From CAVXSP01 sp963764505 (GTDB lineage: Bacteria > Acidobacteriota > Vicinamibacteria > Vicinamibacterales > SCN-69-37), in assembly GCA_963764505.1 (NCBI GenBank), contig CAVXSP010000001.1, positions 1,860,001-1,924,000 on the forward strand: a stretch of 64,000 bases of DNA, read 5' to 3'. Shown here one piece after another: positions 18,526 to 27,338 of the stretch. Positions within the stretch are counted from its first letter, which is position 1. Each line of letters begins with the position of its first letter. The notes below the pieces were generated by a model that ran no database searches, was not told the origin of the DNA, and saw nothing but the letters and a program-made list of their open reading frames with translations. A program made the position numbers and the translations under genes.

Positions 18526-19584
18526 TTGTCCATCAGCGTACGGACTGATCGCCGGCGCCTCCGGCGGGGGCTCGCCATCTGCTGCGCGTGTGCGCTGCTG
18601 CCGATCGGGTGTGACCGGGTACCACGGCCTGCCGATCGCGGCGCATCGGACGGGACGCGTCCCGGCCCCGCGGTCCGACTCATCGTCGGCATGAACCCGG
18701 GCGGCGGCCAGGACCTCTACGGCCGCGTCCTCGCCCCTTACCTCGGCCGCCATCTCCCCGGCCATCCCGGCATCGTGGTCGACAACATGCCGGGCGCTGG
18801 CGGCCTGATTGCCGCCGACTACCTGGCGGCTCGGGCGGAGCCCGACGGGTTGACCATCGGGCTGCTCGGCGTGCAGGCGGTTCTGGCGCAGCTGGTCAGT
18901 CGAACCGCGTCGTTCGACGTCCGGGATCTGCCCCTGATTGGATCGCCCGCCGGTGACGGCGCAGTGTGCGTGTTCAGCCGGACGAGCGGGTTCACGCTGG
19001 ACGCCTGGCGGCACGGCCGAGTGCCGCGTCTCGGGATGACCAGTCACGGGTCGACGACGGCCGCCTATGCGTTTCTCGTCTCGGCAGCCCTGCACGTCCG
19101 CCTGAGGCCCGTGATTGGTTACGGCGGCACCTCCGACATCAAGGCCGCGATCGGGAGTGGAGAGGTCGACGGCCTGTGCCTGAGTCAGAGCTCTTTCGTC
19201 GCCTCGTTCCAGCCACTGGAACAGTATGCGCTCGCCGTTCAAGTTGGCGGCGGGGAAGCTCGCGCGCTGGCAGACGTGCCGCAGGCGGCCGACCTGGTCA
19301 CGACGGATCGCGCGCGGCAGCTGCTCGGCGTCGCGTCGATGGTCGGCCAGCTGGCCCGGTTCCTCGCCTTGCCGCCGCGCACACCCGCCGCGCGCGTGAA
19401 CGAACTCCGCGCGGCGTTCGAGGCGACGATGAAGGATCCGGACTTTCTTGCCGCCGCGGCCGCCGCGCATCTCGACGTCGACGTGCAGTCTGCGGCCACG
19501 CTCGGGGCGCGCGTGCAGGAGCTGCTCGCGCTGCCGCCCGACGTCCGACGAGACGTGCTTGCCGCCCTGGAGGGCGCTCCCTAG
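18526..19584 (+). CDS. Tripartite tricarboxylate transporter binding protein (TctC/Bug family)
   Basis: The 352-residue product starts at a TTG with AGGGAA five bases upstream. A basic N-terminus and hydrophobic stretch end at PIGC (C29), a lipobox-like site, so it is probably a membrane-tethered lipoprotein. The Bug fold is shown by VRLIVGMNPGGGQDLYGR, VVDNMPGAGGLIAADYL, YGGTSDIKAAIGSGEVD and a long C-terminal helix. Bug proteins capture carboxylates or similar small anions and hand them to TctAB. The next gene starts two bases after its stop. Confidence 0.88.
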   Translation: MSISVRTDRRRLRRGLAICCACALLPIGCDRVPRPADRGASDGTRPGPAVRLIVGMNPGGGQDLYGRVLAPYLGRHLPGHPGIVVDNMPGAGGLIAADYLAARAEPDGLTIGLLGVQAVLAQLVSRTASFDVRDLPLIGSPAGDGAVCVFSRTSGFTLDAWRHGRVPRLGMTSHGSTTAAYAFLVSAALHVRLRPVIGYGGTSDIKAAIGSGEVDGLCLSQSSFVASFQPLEQYALAVQVGGGEARALADVPQAADLVTTDRARQLLGVASMVGQLARFLALPPRTPAARVNELRAAFEATMKDPDFLAAAAAAHLDVDVQSAATLGARVQELLALPPDVRRDVLAALEGAP

Positions 19585-19585
19585 C

Positions 19586-21568
19586 GTGCTGGACGGCACC
19601 ACGGTCAGCGCGTGCCTGGAGGGCCTGGCGCAGGTCGTTGCGCTGCCGTCGCTCTGGCCGCTTGCGATCGGCGTCCTGCTGGGCGGATTGGTCGGCATCC
19701 TTCCCGGACTGGGCGGAGCGGCCGCGGTCGCCCTCCTGCTTCCGTTCGTGTTCGATCATCCGCCGCAGCAGGCGTTCGCCCTCCTGATCGGTCTCATTTC
19801 GGTGACGGCGACGACCGGAGATCTCACGTCGATCCTCGTGGGCGTGCCCGGCGAAGCGACGGCCGCGGCCACCGTCGTGGACGGCCATCCGATGGCTCGC
19901 CGCGGCGAAGCCGGGAAGGCGATCGGCGCGTCGCTCGCCAGTTCGCTCGCGGGCGCGCTGTTCGGCGCGCTGACCCTCGGTGTCGGCATCTCGCTGGCTC
20001 GCCCGCTCCTCGGCAGGCTCGGGTCACCGGAGTTGTTCATGCTGGCGTTGCTGGGGGTGGCCTGCACGGTGCCGCTCGCCTCGGCCTCCCGGTTGCGCGG
20101 GATCGCGGCCGGCGGGCTTGGCTTCGCGCTCGCCACGGTGGGTCTCGATCCGATCGGCGGGACGCCGCGATTCACGCTCGGGCAGATGGCATTGTGGGAC
20201 GGGCTCGGCCTGATCCCGGTGGCGCTCGGTCTGTTTGCCGTTCCGGAAATCGTCTCGCTCGCCGGCCGTTCGTCGATCGCCCCCGCGGACTCCGAGCCGG
20301 GCGCTCACGGCTTCCTCGAGGGGGCGCGCGAAGCGGCACGCCGCTGGCCCGTGGTCGTCAGAAGCAGCGCCATCGGCGCCTTCCTCGGGTTGCTCCCCGG
20401 CGTCGGCGCCAGCGTCTCGCAATGGCTGGCGTACGCGCACGCCGCCAGGCGGTCGCCGCATTCGCGCGAGTTCGGCACCGGGGCCGTGGAGGGCGTGATC
20501 GCCCCGTCGGCGGCGAACAATGCGACGCTCGGCGGCGCGCTCGTACCCACGGTCGCGCTCGGCATCCCCGGTAGTCTCAGCGCCGCCATGCTGCTCAGCG
20601 CGCTCGTCGTGAAGGGGCTCGTGCCGGGCGCGCGGATGCTGGCGCCCGAGCGGGATGGCGGACACCTGACGTTCGTCTTCTCGCTGGCCTGGATGATGGT
20701 GCTGGCCAATATTCTGGCGGTCGCGCTCACGTGGGGCGCGAGCCGGTGGCTGATCAAGGTGACCCAGGTCCGATCCGGTCTCCTCGTGCCGATCCTTCTG
20801 CTGCTGGTGTGCGTCGGCGCGTTCACGGAGCGCAACATGGTGTCGGACCTGTTCGTGACCGCCGTGATTGGCGCCATCGGCCTGGCGTTCACGCACTACG
20901 GGTGGCCGCGCTCGCCGCTGCTGATCGGGCTGGTGCTCGGCTCGCTCGCCGAGAACCGACTCTTTCTGTCAATCCAGGCCTACGGCGCCGGCTGGCTCGC
21001 GCGGCCGGGCGTGCTGATCGTCGGCGTGCTGATTGCCGCGAGCCTCCTGCATCCCGCCGTGCGCCGGGCGGCCGGCCGGCGGCCGCAACTCGCGCCGCCA
21101 GCGGCTGTCGTGCGCGGCCGGGGCGAATTGGCGATGACGCTCTTCCTGCTGGCGACGTGCGCCGTGGCGCTCGCCTCCACGACCACGTTTCCGGCGAGCG
21201 CCGCGCTCTTTCCGCGGGTGATGCTCGGCGTGACCGTCGCCGCGCTCGGCGTCCTCGTGGCGAGCGAGTACCGGGGACGCGGCGGCTCGACGACGGCCGC
21301 ACCCATGCATCTCGATCGTGCCTCGCTTCGGACCGCCGCGTCGATGCCGGTCTTCATCGCCCTGATCTGGGCGCTCGGCTTCGTCTGGGGCGCAACGCTG
21401 GCGGTGCTGGCCTGCGTGGTGGCCAGCGACCGCCGGCGGCCGGGCGCCGTCGTGGCGGTCACCCTGATCGCGTATCTGCTGCTCGACGTCGTCATGGCGC
21501 GGCTCCTCCACGTCCCATTCCCGGCCGGCGCGGTCCTCGAAGGCGCCCGCGTCATCGGCCTCAGGTAG
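19586..21568 (+). CDS. TctA-TctB fused permease of a tripartite tricarboxylate transporter
   Basis: The GTG at 19586 follows the TctC stop (19582-19584) by one base; this start gives 660 residues. Residues about 1-490 form TctA, the large permease with duplicated halves (GLLGGLVGILPGLGG-like motif LVGILPGLGG, then LGLLPGVGASVSQW, APSAANNATLGGALVPT). Residues about 510-660 resemble the small subunit TctB (ALFPRVMLG, IALIWALGFVWGATLAVL). TctA and TctB are usually separate genes, so this is a natural fusion. Together with TctC it should form a complete sodium- or proton-coupled uptake system in the cytoplasmic membrane. Confidence 0.88.
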   Translation: MLDGTTVSACLEGLAQVVALPSLWPLAIGVLLGGLVGILPGLGGAAAVALLLPFVFDHPPQQAFALLIGLISVTATTGDLTSILVGVPGEATAAATVVDGHPMARRGEAGKAIGASLASSLAGALFGALTLGVGISLARPLLGRLGSPELFMLALLGVACTVPLASASRLRGIAAGGLGFALATVGLDPIGGTPRFTLGQMALWDGLGLIPVALGLFAVPEIVSLAGRSSIAPADSEPGAHGFLEGAREAARRWPVVVRSSAIGAFLGLLPGVGASVSQWLAYAHAARRSPHSREFGTGAVEGVIAPSAANNATLGGALVPTVALGIPGSLSAAMLLSALVVKGLVPGARMLAPERDGGHLTFVFSLAWMMVLANILAVALTWGASRWLIKVTQVRSGLLVPILLLLVCVGAFTERNMVSDLFVTAVIGAIGLAFTHYGWPRSPLLIGLVLGSLAENRLFLSIQAYGAGWLARPGVLIVGVLIAASLLHPAVRRAAGRRPQLAPPAAVVRGRGELAMTLFLLATCAVALASTTTFPASAALFPRVMLGVTVAALGVLVASEYRGRGGSTTAAPMHLDRASLRTAASMPVFIALIWALGFVWGATLAVLACVVASDRRRPGAVVAVTLIAYLLLDVVMARLLHVPFPAGAVLEGARVIGLR

Positions 21569-21571
21569 TCC

Positions 21572-23365
21572 ATGCCGAACCCGCCGGCGGATCGGACGAT
21601 TGCCGAATGCTTCGAGGCGGCCGCGCTCCGTCACGCCGAACGCGAAGCCGTGTGCACGTTCGACTCGTCGTTCACCTACCGCGCGGCGCGAGACCTGGTG
21701 CACCGCGTCGCACACGCCCTGCTCGAGCACGGGACGGCGCCAGGCGAGCGTGTGATGCTGTTGTTCGGCCACCGGGCGGAGGCGCTGACGGCGCTGCTCG
21801 GAGCTGTCAAGAGCGGCGCCATCGCGGTGCCCGTGAACGCGTCCACGCCCGCCGACCGGCAGGCGCGGATACTCCACGACGCCGAGCCGGTCTGCATCGT
21901 GACCGACCGCGCGAACCTCGACGATGCCCGGCGTCTCGCCGGGGAGGGCATGCCCGTCATCGACGTGGGCGAGCTTCGCGCGGCTCCCGAGCGCCGATGG
22001 CCCGCTCCGGCCCCGGCCGATCCCGCCGTCATCCTCTACACGTCCGGGTCGACGGGCCAGCCCAAGGGCGTCGTGCAGACGCACCGCAGCGTGCTGCGCA
22101 AGATCGAGGCGACGCACGGCGTGCTGCAGACGAGGCCGGACGATCGCCTCGCGATGTTCAGCAGCTACGCGGTCGGCCAGGGGTTCACGGCCATGTTCGG
22201 GGCGCTGCTGTACGGCGCCACGCTGTGCCCATTCGACGTCCGGCGGCTGGGCTTCGGCCGCATGGCCCGCTGGCTCGTCGATCAGCGCATCTCGATCTAC
22301 ATCTCGAGTGCGACGCTGTTTCGCAGTCTGGTGCGCACGCTCGGGGAGCTGCGCTGCCCCGATCTCCGGCTCGTGCGGATCGGCAGCGAGCGGGTCACGT
22401 TCGACGACGTCGACGCGTTTCGCCGGCGGTTCCGCGGACACGCGCGGCTGCTCGTCGCCTATTCGTCAACCGAGGCCTCGACGATTGCGATGCACGTCGT
22501 CGGCGACGACGAGCAGTTCCCCGCCGGAATCGTGCCCGTGGGCAGGGCCACCGCCGGCGTGCACGTGTCGATCGTGGACGAACAGGGCGCCGTGGTCCCG
22601 CCCGGCGTGGAAGGGGAGATCGTCGTGCGCAGCGGCGCCCTGCCGCTCGGGTACTGGCGCGACGCCGAGCGGACAGCCCGCGCCTACCGGCCGTGCCCCG
22701 ATGTTCCCGGAGAACGCGCCTACCACACGGGCGATCTCGGACGCGTCCGACCCGACGGCTGCCTCGAGCACCTCGGACGAAAGGACCGGCGCGTCAAGGT
22801 CCGCGGCTTTCGAATCGAGCTCGAGGAAGTGGAAGCCGCGCTCGCGTCCCATCCCGGCGTCTCGCGTGCGGCGGTCGTGGCCCGGCCCGACCGGCACGGC
22901 GACGCGACGCTCGTCGCCTATGTCGAGCTGAGCGCCGAGGCGCGGGCCACTCTCGAAGGCGTCCGCGCGTTCATGTCCGCGCGCCTGCCCGACTACATGG
23001 TGCCGGCGACTTTCGTCGTGGTCGAGAGCCTACCCGTCAGCGACACCGGCAAGGTGATCATGTCGCAGCTTCCCGAGCCGCCACGCGAGCGGCCGGCCAC
23101 GCTGGCGTCCGCCTATGAACCGCCGACGACCACGATCGAGCAGATCGTCGGCAACGCCTGGAAGGAAGTGCTCGGACTCGACGCCGTCGGCGTGCACGAC
23201 CCGTTTCTGATGGTGGGCGGCGACTCGCTGCGGGCCGGCCAGATCGCCTCACGTCTCTCCGTGGCGACCGGCGTCGAGGTGCTGCTCTGGGAGCTGCTCG
23301 AACGGTCGACGATCAGGCGCCAGGCGGAGCTGATCGCCACGCGCCAGGCCGCAGTGGCGCGCTGA
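21572..23365 (+). CDS. Stand-alone adenylation-carrier didomain enzyme (A-T)
   Basis: The ATG at 21572 is three bases after the permease stop. The 597-residue product has an ANL adenylation domain (about 1-500: ILYTSGSTGQPKGV, VAYSSTEAST, YHTGDLGRV, KVRGFRIELEEVE, DTGKV with the C-terminal Lys) followed by a carrier domain (about 515-595; MVGGDSLRAGQI, phosphopantetheine Ser near 551). There is no condensation or thioesterase domain. The position that holds Asp235 in amino-acid-activating domains is Gly here (YAVGQGFTAMF), so a non-alpha-amino acid such as a carboxylic or hydroxy acid is more likely as substrate. It may load the starter for the synthetase at 13924-18364. Confidence 0.9.
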   Translation: MPNPPADRTIAECFEAAALRHAEREAVCTFDSSFTYRAARDLVHRVAHALLEHGTAPGERVMLLFGHRAEALTALLGAVKSGAIAVPVNASTPADRQARILHDAEPVCIVTDRANLDDARRLAGEGMPVIDVGELRAAPERRWPAPAPADPAVILYTSGSTGQPKGVVQTHRSVLRKIEATHGVLQTRPDDRLAMFSSYAVGQGFTAMFGALLYGATLCPFDVRRLGFGRMARWLVDQRISIYISSATLFRSLVRTLGELRCPDLRLVRIGSERVTFDDVDAFRRRFRGHARLLVAYSSTEASTIAMHVVGDDEQFPAGIVPVGRATAGVHVSIVDEQGAVVPPGVEGEIVVRSGALPLGYWRDAERTARAYRPCPDVPGERAYHTGDLGRVRPDGCLEHLGRKDRRVKVRGFRIELEEVEAALASHPGVSRAAVVARPDRHGDATLVAYVELSAEARATLEGVRAFMSARLPDYMVPATFVVVESLPVSDTGKVIMSQLPEPPRERPATLASAYEPPTTTIEQIVGNAWKEVLGLDAVGVHDPFLMVGGDSLRAGQIASRLSVATGVEVLLWELLERSTIRRQAELIATRQAAVAR

Positions 23366-23397
23366 TACGAGCAACGGGGCAATGTCCCGCCATTCCG

Positions 23398-24660
23398 TCA
23401 TGGCCTCGTTGCGAGCACGTCTCTCTCGTAGTCCTTGACGTGCGCCAGCCAGGCGACCCCGACAGGCGCGCCGGCGCGCGCGCAGTACTCGTCCCACACG
23501 GGACCGAACGGCAGCGTCTTCTGCTCCTCGAGCAGCGCCAGCCGCGAGGTGTAGTCGCCGTCCAGCTCCAGCGCACGCAGCCGCTCGGACGGCTCGAGCA
23601 GCGCCTTGAGCAGGGCCTTCAGCATGTTGCGCGCGCCGATCGTCCATGCCGCGACGCGATTGATGCTCGCGTCGAAGTAGTCCAGCCCCACGTGTGCGCG
23701 GCCGAGGAAGCCGCCGCGTACGAGCTCCTGGGCCAGCGACTCCAGATCGTCCGTGAGGACGACGACATGGTCGCTGTCCCAGCGGACGCCGCGGCTGACG
23801 TGGAGGACGATCTCGGGGACGAACAGCAGCACCGCGCTGATCTTGTCGGCGACCGATTCGGTCGGATGGTAGTGCCCGGTGTCGAGCGTGACGAGCGTGC
23901 GCCGCGTCGCCGCATAGCCGAGGTAGAACTCGTGCGAGCCGACCGTGTAGCTCTCGCAGCCGAGGCCGAAGAGCTTGCCCTCGACCGAATCGCGGTTGAG
24001 CGCCGCGTCGATCCGCTCTTCGAAGATCGCGTCGAGCGAGTCCCTCAGGCGCTCGCGCGGGCCGAGCCGATCGGCGGGCGCGTCCTTCATCCCGTCGGGA
24101 ATCCACAGATTGGTGACACAGGGCGTTCCGAGCGCGCGGCCGAAGGCGGCGCCGATGCGTCGGCACGCGATGCCGTGATCGATCCAGAACTGGCGGATGG
24201 CGCCGTCGGGATGCGACAGCGTGAGATTGTCGGCCGCCTTCGGATGCGAGAAGTACGTCTGGTTGAAGTCGAGGCCGATCCCGAGCTCGCGCGCCCAGTC
24301 GATCCAGCCGGCGAAGTGCTCCGGCCCGACGGCATCGCGGTCGATGCGGCGGCCGCCGAACTCGCCGTAGCTCGCGTGGAGGTTGAAGCGATGTCGTCCC
24401 GGAATCAGCGAGAGCGCCATTGCCGCATCGCGGCGAAGTTCGTCCGGCGTGCGCGCCTTGCCGGGGTAGTGGCCGGTCGCCGCGAGCCCGCCGGTGAGGC
24501 CCGTCCCGAACGACTCGAATCCTGCGACGTCGTCGCCCTGCCAGCAGTGAAGAGACAGCGGGATCGTCGCAAGCCGCGCCAGCGCGGCGTCGGCATCCAC
24601 GCCGATCTCGGCGTAGCGGTCCCGCGCGAGGGGATAGAAGTGAGGTGGGAAATCCGTCAT
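23398..24660 (-). CDS. rhaA: L-rhamnose isomerase
   Basis: RhaA converts L-rhamnose to L-rhamnulose, the first step of rhamnose breakdown. The 420-residue product has the normal length and motifs: SLHCWQGDDV near residue 35, FNLHASYGEF, the metal-site His in LDTGHYHP and the Asp pair in VRWDSDHVV, and FDASINRVAAW. No other rhamnose genes (rhaB, rhaD, transporter) adjoin it. The neighbouring sulfatase and hydrolases would fit growth on plant or algal polysaccharide, but this is inference. Confidence 0.93.
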   Translation of the reverse strand: MTDFPPHFYPLARDRYAEIGVDADAALARLATIPLSLHCWQGDDVAGFESFGTGLTGGLAATGHYPGKARTPDELRRDAAMALSLIPGRHRFNLHASYGEFGGRRIDRDAVGPEHFAGWIDWARELGIGLDFNQTYFSHPKAADNLTLSHPDGAIRQFWIDHGIACRRIGAAFGRALGTPCVTNLWIPDGMKDAPADRLGPRERLRDSLDAIFEERIDAALNRDSVEGKLFGLGCESYTVGSHEFYLGYAATRRTLVTLDTGHYHPTESVADKISAVLLFVPEIVLHVSRGVRWDSDHVVVLTDDLESLAQELVRGGFLGRAHVGLDYFDASINRVAAWTIGARNMLKALLKALLEPSERLRALELDGDYTSRLALLEEQKTLPFGPVWDEYCARAGAPVGVAWLAHVKDYERDVLATRP

Positions 24661-24780
24661 GTCCAGCTCGACTAGTCAGGGTATGCCAGGTGCGCGCCGC
24701 GGACACCAGAATCCTCGTGCCTGGGTCCGCCGATTCGTACATACTGCACCGCCGTGGGGGGCGACGGCGTGGGGCGAGGC

Positions 24781-25341
24781 GTGAAGGCGTGGATTCTCCC
24801 AGGCTTGGTCGTGACCGCGCTGGCGGCTGTCGCGATTTTCGGCGGCGTCAAGTACTCGAGAATCGAACCGGTCGCGAGCAACGCCGATCGCAACCCCGCC
24901 GACATCGGCAGGACGATTCCCAACACGCTGCTCGTGTTCGAGGACTGGCCGGGTGCGCCGGCGTTCTGCCGCAGTCCGGATCAGGTGCTGGACCGACTTC
25001 GCACGGCGGTTCTCGACGTGGGTCCCATCGGTGACGCCACTGGCTGCACCGCCTCACTCGCCGGCGATCCGGCCTCGGGATCACAGTTGTCCCTGATGTG
25101 CCCCGTGTCGGCCGGACAGGACGGCTGCGTCGATCGGTATACCGCACAAGTGTGGGTGGAGCGGGACCGGCGCAGCTTCGCCAACTACAAAGTGCGCGGA
25201 TTCGGATGGATCCAGCGCTCGTGCGGCGGCTCGGACGCCGCGTACGAAGCGCTGGATACTTCGATGTCCCGCGGCACGTCGTCGACGATCGAGGCCGTGC
25301 TGCATCAGTGCCGCGATCCCGAAGCCCGCTCCTCCCGCTGA
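24781..25341 (+). CDS. Hypothetical single-pass membrane or secreted protein
   Basis: Not recognised. The GTG at 24781 follows GGGGCGAGG and directly precedes a hydrophobic N-terminal segment (WILPGLVVTALAAVAIFGGV), which makes it a better start than the upstream ATG at 24754. The 186-residue product has a mature part with six Cys (for example FCRSPD, GCTASL, LMCPVS, DGCVDRY, RSCGGS, HQCRDP), suggesting an exported, disulfide-bonded domain. The gene at 25351 starts nine bases after its stop and is probably cotranscribed. Confidence 0.6.
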   Translation: MKAWILPGLVVTALAAVAIFGGVKYSRIEPVASNADRNPADIGRTIPNTLLVFEDWPGAPAFCRSPDQVLDRLRTAVLDVGPIGDATGCTASLAGDPASGSQLSLMCPVSAGQDGCVDRYTAQVWVERDRRSFANYKVRGFGWIQRSCGGSDAAYEALDTSMSRGTSSTIEAVLHQCRDPEARSSR

Positions 25342-25350
25342 CAGCGTCCT

Positions 25351-26386
25351 ATGAAGAAAGCGCTCTATCTGATCACTGCCGCCGCCCTCATCGGGCTGCT
25401 CGCCTTCATTCTCTGGCCGCACCCGCCGACCACCCTGATCAAGGCGGTGCGCGACCATCCAGAGGCGTTTCCCGCCCAGTATCGCGTGGTGCTCCCGCTG
25501 AGCGCCACGTCGCGGCTCGGGTACACCGAAACGACCCTGGCTCAGGGGCTCCCCCCGGCCGACTACGTCGTCGCGAGCGACGCGCCGTGCTTCTTCGTCC
25601 GCCCGATCCCGGCCGACAGCCTGATGGAGCTGCGGGTCCGCTACGGCGACCGGCGGTCGTTCGTCGCCAACACCGAGGCCAAGAGCGTCGCCACGGCCGC
25701 CGGCCTGTCTCTCGCCGATGACGAATCGGCGGAAATGGTGCTGGAGAACCTGAGGCTCGAACGCGCGGTCGGCTGGCCGAACCTGAACGGACCATGCACC
25801 TTTGCGAACGACACGACGGTGCACACCGTGGTGACGAGCCAGGTCGTGGCGGAGAACGTGACGCTGACGACCTCGCGAACCTCCAGCGCGCAGGGATCGG
25901 CGGGCACGAGCGGCGGAACCACGCCCATGAGCGCCGCAACCACCACCGGCTGGACGGCGACGACCAGCCGGAACGCGGCCGGGCACGACATCGGTACTGA
26001 GCGTCGTGCTCACGCCTGTCACGGTGACCACGAGCTCGACCACGCTGACCCTCGGCGCGACGCCGCAGATTGGCAAGGTGTGGCCGTTCCCGCCCGGTCT
26101 CGACGGCGGCGTCGTCGTCGACGACTTCGACGCAGGTGCGAGGCGGGTGAGCTACCGCGTGTCGGTTCCCGGGAACGCGACGGAGCCGGCGCCGCCCGGC
26201 GTGCAGTTGTGCCCGACGGGCGAGCGCATCGAGCGAGGCCTGGGCGAGCGCTGCGACTTCCTGCTGCCGCCAGGCTCCGCCCTGCTGTCGGTGACGTGGG
26301 ACGTCGAAGAGATCGACGGACGTCCGCAGCTCAGGCTGGAGCTGAAGGGCTACAAGACCACGTTCTCAACCGCCGCGGCGCACTGA
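25351..26386 (+). CDS. Hypothetical exported Thr/Ser-rich protein (frameshifted near 25999)
   Basis: Not recognised. It starts MKKALYLITAAALIGLLAFIL, a signal anchor. The first 215 codons run into a Thr/Ser/Ala-rich linker (TTSRTSSAQGSAGTSGG and on to GHDIGT), after which the frame degenerates; the frame one base later continues SVVLTPVTVTTSSTTLTLG, IGKVWPFPPGLDGGVVVDDF, CPTGERIERGLGERCDFLL and ends at 26386. One extra base near 25996-25999 joins them into about 344 residues. The Thr-rich linker between two Cys-containing domains suggests a cell-surface or periplasmic protein. Confidence 0.6.
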
Positions 26387-26400
26387 CGCGTCCACGATCG

Positions 26401-27312
26401 TCAGCGAGGCCGGACCGACTGGACCCGGTTGTCGAGGCGCAGCTCGCGCAGGTCGCGCACGTTGTTGGTGATCGTCGAGCACCGGCCGCGGTACCTGTCG
26501 CGTCGCACAGCTCCCATCGGCCGATGACTTGCGCGCTCTGCGCCCGGCTGCCGAAGCCGCCGAGCGAGGACCGCGGCTGGTCGACGATCATCGACCGTCC
26601 CGTGAAGTTCGGGCCGTCGAACAGCACGATCTGCGCCCGTGGCACGGGCGCCGGAAAGCCGCCCCGGCCGGCGAACCGCGGGCGTGCGGAGGAGACCAGC
26701 CGCCGCAGCCCGATCGACTGCAGATCGGGCACGTCGGTGCTGATCACGCGACAGTCGTCGTAGTCGGCGCTCACGCAGAGCTCCCAGCTGCCGCCGCCGA
26801 CCACGCGCACGCTCATCGCACGGTCGTTGAAGTCGATGTCCCGGAAGTTGGCGACCGGGCCGGAAATGATCTTGCGCTGTCCCGAATAGCGGGTCCCGGC
26901 ATACAGCTCCAGCGCCCCGTCGCTGCCGCCGCGGCGGCCGGGGAGTCCAGGCCCCCCGCGCACGCGGCGCAGCGACGTGATCCGGTCGTTCCAGCCGGAG
27001 TCGCGCAGGTTCGGATCGCTGTCGGTGACGAGCAGGCACCGGCCGCGGTAGTCCGGATCGACGCAGAGCTGCCACCTCTCGCCCGGCGCGACCACGACAC
27101 TCGAGATGCGGTCGTTCAGGCCCGATGCGCGCAGGTCCGTGACGTCGACCGTGAACGCGCGGGAGCGGCCCGCCGTAGTTGGCGTCCTCGAAGAGGACGA
27201 TGCCGCTGCGCACCTGCGGCGGCAGCGGTACACTCCGCCGCTGCCAGCCGCCGAGCCCGAGAACGGCGAGGCCGACGAACAGTCCGCACGCACTGCGATA
27301 TCCCGGAGTCAT
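26401..27312 (-). CDS. Secreted triple beta/gamma-crystallin protein (two compensating frameshifts)
   Basis: Reading leftward from ATG 27312 (AGGGGAAAG just upstream), a signal segment (CGLFVGLAVLGLGGW) is followed by three two-motif crystallin domains. Each pair shows FxDxNYxG- or YxGxC-type strands and the calcium-binding (N/D)(N/D)xx(S/T)S boxes: NDRISS, NDRITS, NDRAMS and DNRVQS. The frame must change twice: one extra base in the CCC at 27169-27171, and one missing base near 26500-26505, after which it ends DNRVQSVRPR. About 303 residues result. Microbial beta/gamma-crystallins are calcium-binding stability domains; partner unknown. Confidence 0.75.
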   Translation of the reverse strand: MTPGYRSACGLFVGLAVLGLGGWQRRSVPLPPQVRSGIVLFEDANYGGPLPRVHGRRHGPARIGPERPHLECRGRAGREVAALRRSGLPRPVPARHRQRSEPARLRLERPDHVAAPRARGAWTPRPPRRQRRGAGAVCRDPLFGTAQDHFRPGRQLPGHRLQRPCDERARGRRRQLGALRERRLRRLSRDQHRRARSAVDRAAAAGLLRTPAVRRPGRLSGARATGADRAVRRPELHGTVDDRRPAAVLARRLRQPGAERASHRPMGAVRRDRYRGRCSTITNNVRDLRELRLDNRVQSVRPR

Positions 27313-27338
27313 GGCTTTCCCCTCTGCGCAGACGACGA

